Positions 23,639-36,442 of a DNA stretch of 64,000 nt are shown here, piece after piece. The stretch lies in assembly GCA_947561395.2 (NCBI GenBank), contig OX387194.1, positions 13,936,048 to 14,000,047 on the forward strand, read 5' to 3'. Numbering within the stretch: the first letter of the stretch is position 1; each line of letters opens with the position of its first letter. The stretch comes from Buxus sempervirens. Lineage: Eukaryota > Streptophyta > Magnoliopsida > Buxales > Buxaceae. The translations under genes and the position numbers were made by a program. A model generated the notes under the pieces. That model did no database searches. It had not been told where the DNA came from and saw only the letters and a program-made list of their open reading frames with translations.

Positions 23639-24768
23639 TAGGGGTGCTAATTGAGCCGGCCAAGCCCAATACAGGCAATTTAGCCCTTGCCTACCCCATT
23701 TTCCAAAACACCTGGCATGGCACGTCCCACGGTGAGGTTAAGGGTGGGTCATGCCGTGCCGTGGCATTCAAGCTAACAGGCCATCCGCGAGCCACATAAT
23801 AAATAAAAAAATTCAGAAAAAAAAAAACCTTTTACATACCATCCAAGTTACAAGAGAAAAGCCAAGAAGGTTTTGCAGAGCATATATGGTTTGTAAACAG
23901 TCCTTGAAGATGCAACAATACTTACATTGTTATACAATAAAAGCCAAAAGGAAACCTTCTCTCGTTGTGCATTAGCAAGGTGGAGAAGGTTCTAATATTT
24001 TATCGCAACCTATTACCAAGATTACAACAAAATATCAGAACCTTCTCCCCCATGCTGGCCTGGCATGATTAGCATCCCTATGCTCTGCAAAACCTTACAC
24101 GAAAACAAGATATTTTATACTAGTAATCAGGTTTTATCTCACGTCTAAGTAGAGTTCGAAAGCTCCTTATTGAAGAACCATTTGAAGATAGAATCTGATT
24201 ACTAGGGCAAAAGAAAATGAAGAAAGAAAAAAAAATTATAACTTTGTTAAGAGTCTTGTTTAGAGATTTGCCAATGGGCAAAATCTTATTTTGTGCATAA
24301 ATAGTTTGCCCATTGGCAAAATCTCTAAACAAGACTCTTAGAAATTAGAAGAGATGAGAAGATCAGTGTGGTTGGGAGTGAGAAGGGTTAGGCCTATTTA
24401 TAGAATACCAAAAGTGGTTTTTTACCACCTCTACCCTTAAATATTACTGTTATTTAGCTATTTGAATGGTAGAAATGGTCATTTTGCAATCAATTACAAG
24501 TATATCCCCCTGATATGACTATTATATAACTGTTGAGGGATAAAACGGTAAAAACTCCCCCCCCCCAAAAAGAAAATTTTTAATGCCAAAGGGCTAGCCG
24601 TTTGGCTTGCCCGCACTGTGCCAGCATGATGGGTGCCCACGGGCTGGCACGTTCCAGCTACCACCAGCGTGCTTCGCAGGCTGTGCCTTGCCAGGCCTAG
24701 GGCTCGGTATAGCTCACTTGGCACAGGCCATGCTATGCGGTGCCGGCCCTGCCCGATTAGCATCCCTA
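23639..24768. mobile_element. Non-autonomous hAT element with perfect 8-bp TSD
   Basis: It starts TAGGGGTGCTAATTGAGCC and ends GCCCGATTAGCATCCCTA. Flanks are GCTCAATG at 23631-23638 and 24769-24776, identical. The interior has two further inverted repeats: AAGGTTTTGCAGAGCATA (near 23869) with its reverse near 24078, and a hairpin at 24248-24343. Subterminal GC-rich motifs (GGCTGGCACG, CGGTGCCGGCC) are typical of hAT binding regions. No transposase. Sister element at 30034-31030. Confidence 0.9.
24248..24343. repeat. Long hairpin inside the hAT element
   Basis: Arms of about 35 bp: TTAAGAGTCTTGTTTAGAGA on the left and TCTCTAAACAAGACTCTTA on the right, including TTTGCCAATGGGCAAA / TTTGCCCATTGGCAAA, with one single-base offset and a short loop. 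Related, more diverged hairpins lie at 30330-30440 and 30465-30590. Confidence 0.82.
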
Positions 24769-24776
24769 GCTCAATG

Positions 24777-25720
24777 TATATTTGAATCCCAATGAATTTT
24801 ACTGCAAAAGTGCAAACTTCAGCCCGAGAACATGGAGCAAAAGTGAAAGCACCAAATTTCAAAATATGTTCACTTTGGGAGAAATTCCATTATATACATT
24901 ATGGTTTCCATAACTTAGTTGATTTTTTGTTCCACGGAAATGTCTATTGGCATTTATACTTGGGTTGAAGTGTGCTACTTATCTTCAAAGATTTAGGGGT
25001 TTCTTTCTAGATACAACATATGCTATTTGGCTGATAGAAAAAGTACAAAATTGCAGGTTTCTATCTTTTTCTTGATACCCAACATATGTTATTTGGGCTG
25101 ACATTCCATATCTATTTCAATTTTCCGCTCACAGTTTTCAAGTTACAACTGCTTAATACGATTCTTATAATTATTTGAATAATCAAAATCATTCTAGCAG
25201 GATTTGAATTTGTTTTCCAACCATTAAATCTCTATTTGTACTTCTGATACACCATCTTTTGCAACTAAAAAGGGGTTTGGGTCCATTTCAGATGCTGCTT
25301 GGGAGGCTGTGAAGCATCTAGAGGAAGCCCTAGGTGAGCGTTTGAGGAGTTTGAGGAGATCATCGCCCATGACTGTGATCTGGTGTCAGTATTTTTCTTC
25401 CACTTTCTCGCTGATCATCTTAGGTGAGTTTTGTTGAAATCAGCCTCTCGTTTTTATCCTTGCAGCGTCCTTCATCTAGCTACACTGCCACAAGCTCATC
25501 GAGAGGAGTTTGGAGCCCTGGCTGTGAACCCCTATTTGGATATTGTCTGATTCAAGTGGATTCGTTTCGTGTTTGATCTTATTGAAGATGGAATCGGCAA
25601 GTGAAGACTCTGACAACCCGGACGAGGATGACAGTGGAGGGTTGCTATCAGTTTTTCCCGGCTGGAAAGCTGGACATGGTTACCCCATTTTCTGGTTGTG
25701 TCTTTGTTTTTTGTTGTTAG
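24777..25720 (+). other. Spacer with possible exon-like pieces
   Basis: No recognised gene. 25296-25341 reads DAAWEAVKHLEEALG between an AG acceptor-like and a GT donor-like site. 25588-25680 reads MESASEDSDNPDEDDSGGLL, an acidic stretch. Both look somewhat coding but no family is recognised, and no continuous gene can be built. Confidence 0.3.
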
Positions 25721-25968
25721 TGTGCGCACCTTGTGCATGCTGAAAAAACGTGTTACATGTTTTATATGGAGTCGCCACTACCTGAAATGGTGCAGGTAGA
25801 CACCCTGTTGATTTTTGGTCTGAACCAATGATTCCGAATAAACGACCCGATTACAACCTAGGAAAGTCCTTGAACACCCTGGGTTGCCCCACCGAAATGG
25901 GTTCCCTTAAATCAGTTGGATTGTATTTGGGTTGTTTTACTATTATTTAATTTTTTTTATCTTTTAAC

Positions 25969-26005
<37 letters not shown>

Positions 26006-26132
26006 TTATGATCACATGTGTACAAATATTGGAGGAATGAAGGTTGTTATACTACATCCTATACAAAATATAATACATATAAAAAAATCTAAAATAAAGA
26101 AATTCAAATCATGGAGCAATGTACTTGGTTAC

Positions 26133-26222
<90 letters not shown>

Positions 26223-26588
26223 TCTTTTATTTTTTTCTTATTTTATTATTATTATTTTTTTTTTATCTTTCTCATATATACAAGGGATTAGAGGAATTAA
26301 CATGTTACATTATACATGAAGCAAAATAAGAAGGTTTATTAAGATATTCTAGTGAAGACAAAAAAAAATTCAAAATGAGTAGACCTATGGTCAACTAACA
26401 AAAATACAATCCTTAGCCACATCATTTAATCTTTTATTTTTCTTTTCATTGTTTTCTTATATTTTTTTATGATAATTTATTTAAACAAAGCATGTGCTAA
26501 AAAAACTCAATCATATTTTTTTTATTGCTTTCCTTATGCCTTTTCTTATTTTTTTCTTTTCTTTTCTTTTATGATAATTTCTTATGCC

Positions 26589-26668
<80 letters not shown>

Positions 26669-29071
26669 TATATATATTTGTTCTTCTTTCTAAGGATTTG
26701 GAGAAAAGGAGAGTTGTTATAAAAGTGACAAATGTTTAAAATAATTAAGGAAAATAAATATGTTAGTTAGGCATATTATCTAAAAAATTAAGAAAAGAAT
26801 AAAAAATCTAATTATTATAATTAAATATGTTAATTAAGCATATTATCTAAAAAGAAATTGAGAGAGAAAAAAAATTAAAGAAATAACATGAAAGAAATAA
26901 TAAATGAAAACTAGGGGTTCTTAAAAAGGGTTTTAAAGAAGGACTAATCATAAAACACTATAAGTTTTTTTTAAAATCCTTGAACTTTTCAGAATAGCAA
27001 ATTAGGCCAAGTGTTTATCAAATTCTCAAAACTCCACCCCCAAAAACAATCGTTCAACAGAAATCTTTTTTTCATTTGACTTCCCCATCTTTCAATCCCT
27101 CTTTCTTATTTCACTCTAATTCTTATGAACCTCCTTTCCAACTCTCAAACAAAAGAAAAAGGAGCTTTAAGAACAGCCGCTAGTGGCTGTCTAACAGCCA
27201 CCTGCGGCTGTTCATTTTCTCTAACCAAGCTCAGCCATTTCGGCTGAGCCAATTTCTCATCCCTCCTGCTCCTTCACTTTCTATTCTCTTCCTTTTATTT
27301 CCTCCAATTCCTAACTTTCAAACAAAAAAAAAACCATAACCATTTAAGAACAGCCGCTAGTGGCTGTCCAACAACCACCTGCGGCTGGTTTTTTTTTTTT
27401 TTTACCAGGTGCAGCTGTTGTTTTTTTTTTACCAAGTTCGGCCTTTCAACATCATCCAATGATGCTATTGAAACAATTCTCCTTCCAATTCTACAGCATA
27501 ACCAATTCTTCTTTCAATCCTTTCAAAAGCATTACCATTTAAGAACAACCTGTTTTTTTTTTTTTTACAAGTTCGGCCTTTCAACAGCATGACCAATTCT
27601 CCTTTTAAATCTACATTTTAGCTATTGTTTCTTTTATTTAAACACTTTAACTTGAGCAACATAAGAATGAGTAAATGGTAAATGAATTAAACCATGGCCG
27701 AACACCTCCTCTGTTTTAAAAGAAGTTTAACAGGTTCGGCCATGCATCAAATGATCATGTTTTATAATAAAAAAAATCATAAGCATGGTTATCATTCCAT
27801 TCATTAACAATTCAACACACAAAAAAAAAAAAAAAACTCAGAGATTCTAACTAAGAACCACTGTTATGTCTTGGCCATAACAGTGATTCAAATTTAAACC
27901 TAGAACACAAGCATGCTTCGGCCAAAAAAAAAGGTGATTATCATATCATTTTAAATAACACTAAGAAAAAATTCGGCCATACATTGATATATCATTTTTT
28001 ATGTGACAATTGAACAACACTAAGAAAAAATAAAAAATTCGGCCATAACATAACAGTGACATGTTTTATATTATTTTCATTTGACAATCTAACAACATAA
28101 AAAATACTTGATTAAAAATAAACAAACAAAAATAGAGAAAAAAAACCTGATATAGGATTGATTTCTCGAAAGCTAATGAGCTCAACTCCAAATGTTCCCT
28201 CTTACCTCTTGCACAACCTTCTTCCTCCTTTTTCTCACTTCCTTCTTTGCTTTTTTTTTTAAGAACTCTCTTCTTTTGATTCTCTTCATTTTCGCTCCCA
28301 ACTTCTATCCTTTTTATAGAGAATTCTCACCCCTTCAACTTCTTAACCTCTAACATTTCCTCTTCTTCTCCTAAACCCCTCCTCTCCCTGACTTCTCCTC
28401 TTCCTCTCTTAAACATCTAACTCCTCATCTTCCTCTTTTAAACACCTAAACTCCTAACTCCTCCTCTTCCTCTCTTAAACACCTAAACCCCTAACTCTTC
28501 CTCTTCTTCTCTTTAAACACCATCATTTATTTAGGTTTGGTCAAAGTCTATTTTGTCCCATATTTTTTAGGCTTATATTTTTTTTAAGCTTAGTCTCATT
28601 ATCTCAAAAGAATATAAGTTTGACCAATTCGTCTAACACAAGTCTATTTTTTTTTATTTTCTTTTAATCTTAAAACTTTTATTAACTTTGTTATTAAATT
28701 TTTTATTTATTTGCATAACAAACCACATTAGAAAACTACTTATTTACTAAAAGAACCCCAAAAATTTTCATTTTTCACTAGTTACATGGCAAACACCATG
28801 GCGTACACGTGGCTACCATGTGGCATCCAATTTCGATTTTATACAAATCCCCAAACCGCCTTTTATTTCTTTTATTCATAACTTAGCCGTTTGAGATTCA
28901 ATTTGAGCACGATTTGGTGCATCAGAATCGGCTCAGAATTCTCTTTATTATGCGCTTGTTATTTCAAAAAGACGGGTTCACTATAAAAACCTCGATTTAC
29001 GTGCCCACATATATGCCGATTTAAGATATGCTTCTTGGACAATTTTATGGTGCAAAAATAGGGTGCTGACA
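25721..29071 (-). mobile_element. LTR (probably solo), TGTCAGCACC family
   Basis: The ends TGTGCGCACC and GGGTGCTGACA are the reverse of the 5091 copy. Flanks GTTAG and ACTAG match at 3 of 5 bases, differing by transitions, so a decayed target duplication is plausible. A TATA box is expected on the minus strand near 28310 (CTATAAAAAGG). Simple repeats have grown inside: (TA)n at 25973-26000, 26133-26182 and 26593-26687, and TTTA units at 26182-26225. A GC-rich motif AGAACAGCCGCTAGTGGCTG repeats with a spacing of about 178 bp (27167, 27345). No retroelement genes. Fossil. Confidence 0.65.
26133..26687. repeat. (TA)n and (TTTA)n microsatellites
   Basis: Long TA runs at 26133-26182 and 26593-26687 and a TTTA run at 26182-26225. 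The tyrosine/isoleucine-rich open frames here are artefacts of these repeats. Confidence 0.92.
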
Positions 29072-29076
29072 ACTAG

Positions 29077-30033
29077 TTTGTTTATCTTTTGGTTGATCAT
29101 GCTATTGATCTTCATTGGTATAGTCAGTTTTTGTTTCTTTTTGTAGTTGGGGAGTCTTGGTGTAGAGTTTGGTACTTGTTAAACTTTTATAGGGGCAGGT
29201 TCTAGTTCATCAAAACCCTCCCTGAATGCACCTCGATCATTGCCATCTCTAGTTTCACTAGATATATTCAAATGAAAAACATTTTATGTGCGAAACATTT
29301 CTAGGAAAAGATTTTCCTTATCCTTTTTTTTTCTACTATTAGTATGTAAAATAGAAAATATTTTTGATTTATTTTCTTAGCCTAGAAAGAATATGTAAAT
29401 ATCAAAAAAAAAGTTCTACCTTATTTAGCCTCCTCAACAAGGAGTTAGAGGTGTTAGCGGTATTTCTAGTTATCCTTTTCTTTTTCTACCATTTCTACGT
29501 AAGATAGAAAAAAATTTTAGATTTATTTTCTTAGCCTAGAAAGAATATGTATGTATCAAAACAAATTTCAAGTTTTCTACCTTATTTAACCTCCACAACA
29601 AAGGGTTGGTGGTGGTTGTGGTGACAATGCAGATAGTGGTGACATGGTACTAGTTGTAGTGGTGGTGGTGGTTATGCTAGTAGTTTTTGGGATGATTTAA
29701 ATGATAGTGGTGGTGATGTGGCAATGGTGAGTGGAGATGGTGGAGGTGGTAATTTTGATGATTGTGGTAACAACGGTTGTGATAGACGAGCCGGTGCTCT
29801 AGTACAATGGTGGTATCGATGGTAATGTGGTGGTGGCCGGTGATGTTGGTTGTGGTGGTAGTTCTAATGGCAGAGCGTAGTAGCAACAATGGTAGTGGCA
29901 ATTGAGATGGCAGCAGCATGATGGAGGTAGTTTTCCTTTCTTGGCTTTGGAATTAAAACTTGGTCCAAGGATGGTTGGACTAATGGGGTACCATATTTGT
30001 TGCAATTGACATTTAGATTTCCGTATCCCTTTG
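29077..30033. other. Non-genic spacer with duplicated and GGT-rich blocks
   Basis: A 154-bp period tandem duplication (TTATTTTCTTAGCCTAGAAA at 29368 and 29522) is followed by a GGT/GTG-rich stretch (29600-29935). The latter is similar in composition to the reverse of the ACC-rich core of the element at 45222. The minus-strand frames rich in H, L and P are composition artefacts. Confidence 0.5.
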
Positions 30034-31030
30034 TAGGGTTGCTTATCGAGCCGCAGGTTGGGCACGGCACGGCCTAGATGGTAAACGTGTCGTGCCCCAT
30101 GGGCTAACGAGCCCACCGTAGGCCACACTTAATTTTTTTTTTTTTTAAAAAAAACCATAAAGATGGTTTGAAAAAAGAAACCATAAAGATGGTTTTTTTT
30201 TTTTTTTAAAAGATGATTTTTTGAAAAAAAAAAGTCATTTACTCTTCAATAATTGAAGCAAGTAACACTTTTGCAACTCATATGTAGACGTGACGAGGTA
30301 GAAATGAAGAAAAACAAAATGATAATTTTGTAAGAGCCTTCTTTAAAGATTTGTCAATGGTCGGACTCAGGGATGCGCCCATGTGAGCACTTAGTCTTTG
30401 TCGACCATTGGCAAAATCTTTGAACATGACTCTAAGAAGAAAATGAAGAAAGCAACAACAAAAAAATTCATAACTTTCTTTGAGTTTTGTTAAAAGATTT
30501 GCCAATTGTTGGCCTAAGGACGCCCCCACGTGAGCACTCTGTTGAGTCTGCCGACCATTGGCCAAATCTTTAAATAAGACTCTAAGAAAGTAAGAAGAGA
30601 TGAGATGAGAAGAGGTGTGGTTTGGAGTAGGAAGGGTTAGGCCTATTTATTAAAAAAACAAAAGTGGTTTTAACCACCTCTACTCTCGAACATGGCTGTT
30701 GGAAGGGTAGAACAATTACAAGTTATATTCCTCTAATATGGCTGTTATGTAGCTGTTGAGCGGGGGGTGTTAAAATTGTAAAGAAAAAAAAAAAGTAAAA
30801 ACACCTTGGAGTGGGGGGTGGAGGGGAAAGGGCTATCCATTGGAACAGCACGTGGGCCGTGTTACCTGCATGCTTCGTTGGCTACAACCCACTGGGCCAC
30901 TATGCCTGCCCCCCTAGGCATAGCATCACCCGCTAGGAGGGTACAAGCCGTGCAGGGCCACGCACGGGCACACTTTAAGCGTGCGGGGCCTTGCCATGCC
31001 CGTGCCGGCCTTGCCCGATAAGCATCTCTA
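30034..31030. mobile_element. Non-autonomous hAT element, sister of 23639
   Basis: Left end TAGGGTTGCTTATCGAGCCG, right end TTGCCCGATAAGCATCTCTA. The flanks TCCCTTTG and TCTATTTA share 5 of 8 bases, so it is older than its sister. The interior repeats the same plan: GGGCACGGCACGG subterminal blocks, A/T-runs and two hairpins around GCCAATGG/CCATTGGC. Confidence 0.75.
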
Positions 31031-31109
31031 TCTATTTATATATCTTTAATATATATGTTCATTAAAGTGGAAGTTTGAGATTTAATATATTGTTTATTTC
31101 ATTGTGTAA

Positions 31110-31995
31110 ACATGCACATCAAATAGATAAGTAGATTTTGAGGATAAGGATGTTTATCTTTTAATCTTCACTTAGTAATCCATATTAATTTGGATAAATT
31201 GATAAATGTAACGCAAAAAGTGGGTTAATATATAAAAATATAATTATTAATAGAATATTGATATTACATAGTTATCCTTATTATCTTTTATAAATTGGAA
31301 AATATAATTTTATCTCGATAAATAATTTTCAAATAAGTTAAATTTAGTAATCGGCAATTTTACAATAATTCTCATTTGTATTCTTTCAAAACATCATATT
31401 TCTTTTCAATAACATTTAAAAACTGTATATTAATAAATGATGTTATTGAAATTTGTTAAAATTAATTACTGCCTAATTTTTATAACAGAACATCGAATAA
31501 GTACATTATTTATTATAAATTGATTAATTAATAGTATACTAATCACTTTATTTTCATATCAAGAACACTGAATAAGTGTGTTATTAATCAAATATTCATA
31601 AATATAATTAGCTTGAGATTAATTTTAATGACAATCAAATAGATAAGTTGATTATGAGGATAAGGATGCTTATCTTTTAATCTTCACCTAATAGTCCCAA
31701 TTCGTTTGAATAAATTGATTAAAATAGCTTCTTCTTTTTAAATTAATTTTAACAAAATTGAAGTTTTATTTGTGTTATAATTAATCACACCCTCAAAAGG
31801 TGGGCTAAAATTTATAAATTTAATTATTTAGGGTTAATATTTATAAATTCAATTATTAACAGGATACTAAAATTATACACATATTCCCATTATTTTTTTT
31901 AGAAATTAAAAAAATATAACTATCTTCATAAATAAATTTCAAATAAATTAAAATTAGATATCATATTAATAATATGATAATTTACAATACTGTTG
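31110..31995. repeat. AT-rich tandem duplication, about 520-bp period
   Basis: AATAGATAAGTAGATTTTGA with the following 90 bases (31115-31200) recurs at 31634-31725. The TTATTAATAG...ATTGGAAAATATAA block at 31245 recurs near 31850. The two halves have diverged substantially. No gene. Confidence 0.65.
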
Positions 31996-33228
31996 TTTAC
32001 ACCCTATATAGACCAACGAATAAGATAAGGCCACGTGGTACCTACACGACCTACTTAGGCCATGGCATAAGCAGACGTAGGCTTTGTACAGTTAGGCAGG
32101 CCATGTCAGCATACGCATAGACCAAGAGTGCAGTTAAGGTCATGCAGGCCAATGCGACAAACCACATTCATAACTATCAGAAGATCATGCCATCGGTCAT
32201 TTGAAGGTAACCAATTTAAGATCGTGGCCGAGCGGTTATCTTTCAGGAGCAGAAGACTGTAGATGACCAACCTCCATGAAGATCGTGCAAGAATAGAATG
32301 TTGAACAAACCGTCAAAGATTGGCTATAAAAGGCACAATTTCGAAGAGCTCGAGGACACAATCCATCCAACCGCAACCGGTTATAATATTATTTTGATCA
32401 TCCATGATCTTTATCCCCTCTCCTACACTGTAGTCAGAAGGATAAATTAGGACTTCTCTCACTACTTCCAGTCGCAGTGACACCTTAGACCCCTCTTTAC
32501 TCCGATCAACACCAGAATCCTACCACCGGAGGGTAAATTGAGACCGCCCCTGACTTGTAGTTCTGTGTCCACAGAATCCCGAGCAGCCAGTCCCAAGACT
32601 CGCTATGATCAAGCCAGGTGACTTGTGTATTTTCGAATAAACAGCAATCCAAGGTGAACCCCCTAAATTGGCTTTACTAGCAGCCGCCCCCTTCCTCCTG
32701 CTCTTGTACCCAATTACGGCTATAAGACCAGGACATGCTGATCCTGCAAGCCTTGTCAGTTTTCTTCTTACTTTTTATTTCCTTTTTGGAGATTATCTGT
32801 TGTCGCTTTCGGCCGTCGGCCGATTTTATAATAAAAGAGTTTTGTGCCATTAATTGCTTTTGCTATCAAACACTTACAAGAACCCAAACGAAGACCGAAC
32901 CCCTAGTCTTCATATTATCGCCTGACCGGTTTTATTACAGGTGACTTGCAGTACGACTGAACCGATCCCCGGTTTAGATTCGGAACAGGTGCCCGGGGTC
33001 AGGACCCGACCCGAAATCATTGTATCAAACGATACTAGCACGCCCACGTAAAAACACGTCATCAACATCGCCACGTGTCCACACTGACCCAATTTCGGAG
33101 GAACAACTGTCCATTAAGACTCACCGTTTTACTTGTATTAGCCTCCATAATTCACTTACAGCAAATATCATACACTTTGTGTACAAAGTAAATGGCAAGT
33201 TTCTAATTGTCACGCAAATAATAGAATA
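31996..33228 (+). mobile_element. Unclassified LTR-like fragment with a promoter
   Basis: This stretch is more GC-rich than its surroundings. It begins TGTTGTTTACACCCTATATA and has a good TATA box (GGCTATAAAAGG, TATAAAA 32325-32331) followed by CT-rich leader-like sequence and AATAAA (32636-32641), an LTR-like order. No second LTR or retroelement gene is seen, and the ends are uncertain. The motif GTGGCCGAGCGG at 32225 is only an A-box look-alike. Confidence 0.35.
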
Positions 33229-33979
33229 CTAGCAATGTGGCCCGTGCGATGCACGGGCAAATAGTTTTAATAATTATTTTGACTCAGCTGTCTTCTTTTA
33301 AATGCCAAGTCTACCCTATACCTTAGAATAAAAGGGATAAAGTTGTCAGTATCCTCAAACTCCTGGAAGGGGCAAATTGTTAAATACAACAAAAGATCTA
33401 GGTGGAAAATGAGAGCAGTAGGCATAACAAAATAGGTTTTGCCTGATTAAAAAAGCAATGTGAAGATAGAGTAAGATTTGACTGAAATGCAAAAACAAAA
33501 ATTCACTTCTATTTAAAATATGTATCCATTGCAATGTTATAGCTTAATGAAGGTTAAGATGTAACTAAATCTAAATTAGTTCAATTTCAGCTTGAACTTT
33601 ATGCCTAAAAAATAGTCTCATTGCGGTCTCCAAGAAGGATTCTTCATTCTGAGTAGGACCAGATTGATGTCAGAAGATTAACCATAAGCTGCAATGATGC
33701 CATATGAAATAGATGAGAATGCTACTACAAATTCCAAATATAGAAAACAAACAATGCTTAGCACATAATATATGATTCCAAAGAAAATGAATGTTGTGTA
33801 ATAGTAGAGTAGCACAAACGAAAGTGACATTTAAATTACAATATGTTGCTAAGATAAATGTAATGAACTTTGGTTGGATATATGCAATACAGCAGAAGCA
33901 AATAATGGATGCAATGGAACCTCCATACAGTTGCCGAAAAAAGCAATGGGACCTCCATTTCTTGGTTCTCAGTTACAAT

Positions 33980-34291
33980 CTAAACCAATAATGAAAACCC
34001 ATGATGACTAGATTGTTCTTGATGATTGAAACGGCCGCCAAAGGAATTGGAAATTAAATAGGCTAATTTGTAGCGTATAATGGGAATGTCAAAATCTGCA
34101 AGAACACCCAAGATCTTAACCATGATTGTCAAGCCGTGTCTGGTGAACTCTATTGAATTCTTCATCGCCGTCTTCACATCATCCATCAGCGTTGAACACC
34201 TCCAATAGCCCTTCTCTTCTAAATACGCCTCCTGATCCATGATTGGTGCAGTCTTTATGTCGTTTATCCTTGACAAAGATTCCAAATTCAT
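33980..34291 (-). CDS. Unrecognised 103-codon frame inside the Helitron
   Basis: Reads MNLESLSRINDIKTAPIMDQ, then EAYLEEKGYWRCSTLMDDVK, then a hydrophobic-helix-like part (LTIMVKILGVLADFDIPI) and ends SHHGFSLLV. Codon and residue use look like real protein rather than random AT-rich frame. A TTGTAG acceptor-like site precedes it by 14 bases, so it may be a captured last exon. I do not recognise the family. It lies in Helitron orientation with no sign of its own promoter. Confidence 0.4.
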   Translation of the reverse strand: MNLESLSRINDIKTAPIMDQEAYLEEKGYWRCSTLMDDVKTAMKNSIEFTRHGLTIMVKILGVLADFDIPIIRYKLAYLISNSFGGRFNHQEQSSHHGFSLLV

Positions 34292-36442
34292 CCCCTCCCT
34301 ACCTACAAGGAGGTCAGTAAGGCATTGAGATGATCAATATGTGGCTTCCTCGAAATGGCTCTCGCTCAATGCTGCCCTGACACTAAGGTTGTTGGTTCTA
34401 GCTGTCTATTATGGAGGAGGCAAAGTGTCATCAAGGTGGAACTCGAACTAAAAGGCGTACTATAAAATAGAAAAGTCTGAAAAAAGAAAAAACAAAGAAA
34501 GAAAAAAACCTTAGACATAATAGCAAACGACAGGAAGTGGAACCTGAACTATGTGGTTCTGTAGGAATGGGTGATCAAAAGTAGGATGCTGAAAGAGATG
34601 GACAGTTGATTATATCTCCATCTGGACCCTGTTTCAACATCAAAAATCAGTGAAGATGGCATGAATTCTTATGCTCATTGCCTAATACCATTGACAAACC
34701 CATCAAACAAAGACATGAAATATCAACGAACCCCATAAACACAAATTTTCACGATAAATAGATGGAATCACCCAAACTACAGGCAAAATAATTTTTTAAA
34801 AAAAATTCATGAATACTTAAAGAGGAAATAGTCAACAAAATTTTGGGAAAAGAAAAGAAAGTCACCTTAATGCTTTTCAAGGCAGGTTTTTTTAAACACT
34901 TCAAGTGCTTCTGAACCTTGAAGTTCTGCAGTGAAATGCTCATCCTAATGGCATAAGATAGCAGCACAAAAGCCAGAAAGCAGAGAAACACTATTGTCAA
35001 GTAAATATTTTGGTTGTGCATTTCCACAAAGCCTAGCACACCATATAAGATTCCTAATTCCTATAACAACCGTTTACAAAATAAAAATTAATATAACTCA
35101 GCAATTTATATCTAATGGGGAAGGCATAAAGCAAATGAAGATATACAACAGCCATTGGCTGAATAAAATATCAGAGCAATACCCATTAGTTCTTTTGTTA
35201 GATTAAAAAAACTATTTTTACTAATAAAAATTAATCAAACTCAACAATTTATAGTTGGGGAAAGCATAGAACCAACAAAAATACATAGCAATCACTAAGT
35301 AAATAAAATATTAGAGCAATATCCATCAGTTCTTCTGTTAGATTAAAAAAATGTTGTATTAGGTAAAGAAAGCTAGCAGAATCGGTAATCATATTTGTTA
35401 TCAACATAGTAAGTAGAAAGGCACAACTAAAAGGGTCGGATTGGAGACACAAACTTTGCCCTCAAAATGTGATATAGCCTTAATGACATTATGTTGATCA
35501 CTTTCAAGTGAATGTTTCATCATTGTTTAAGAGGGAAATTCTGGATGAGCTGATTATAATTATTCTAGCAACCAAAGTGAATAGTATAAACAATGTTGTA
35601 ACTTCTACAACTAATACGACTCCAACGTGGAGATAGGACTCTTAACATGGAGTGGAGAAGAACCTATTGTCTTTCGGGTATTTTCTTCTTTAGCTGATGC
35701 TTCAGAGGAACGACTACCCCTGTTTTCGTTGGGGTTTCATTGATGAACTCCTCCGGTCAAGGTTTCTCACTCTTCCAAGTGATTCCGCTGCTTGCTGATC
35801 GATCTGAGGCAGTGCTTAAACAATTCAATTGTGAATTCAGATGAAAAAGCCAATCAATAACAAATATTTTCACCCAAAATACACCAACGTCAGAAAAAAA
35901 AAAAAAAAAGGGGATCGAATTCCCTAAACTGCAAGCAAATAAAAACCTAACCGTAAAATTAAGTAGAGCTGAAATTGTAAAAAATAAAAGATAAATAAAG
36001 CGCATCAAAATGTAAAAACGAACATAAAAGAGGAAGTATTCTAAGAATGGAGAAGATGCAGTCAAAAATTCCACTTAAGTATTGCGAAGCACATGAGTTT
36101 AAGACCAAAGATCTAAAAAAAATCACACTGTATTAAACAATCTACATGAAAGTATTTCTTTTTCCCATTGCATACTAAAAAGATGGCAGATAAAAGGAAA
36201 CCCATGATTTTCCCCCTAATTTTTTGCTCATGAGTACCAAGATGATCGACATAAACTCATAAAATTCATTAAACAGATGGAATTTCATTTACAGCTCTAT
36301 TGTTTGATAATTTGGAGAAAACTTCTCACAGAAGGAAAATGAACCGTTGATGATCATCAGTATAAGCCATAACCTCTCCTATTCTAAAGACAATACATAA
36401 GAAAAACAACCACAAACACTTGGTATTCAAACGGAGTATCAC

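Noticed and set aside
24494-24862. 122-codon minus-strand frame
   Set aside because: Covers the GC-rich subterminal repeats of the hAT element and crosses its end and target duplication, so it is not a host gene.
26016-26722. Isoleucine/tyrosine-rich frames that look like membrane proteins
   Set aside because: Pure translation of (TA)n and (TTTA)n microsatellites.
29677-30128. Histidine/leucine-rich minus-strand frames
   Set aside because: Composition artefact of a GGT/GTG-rich stretch, with no family resemblance.
32221-32300. Possible tRNA gene (GTGGCCGAGCGGTTA)
   Set aside because: Looks like an A box, but no B box, anticodon stem or acceptor stem can be paired.
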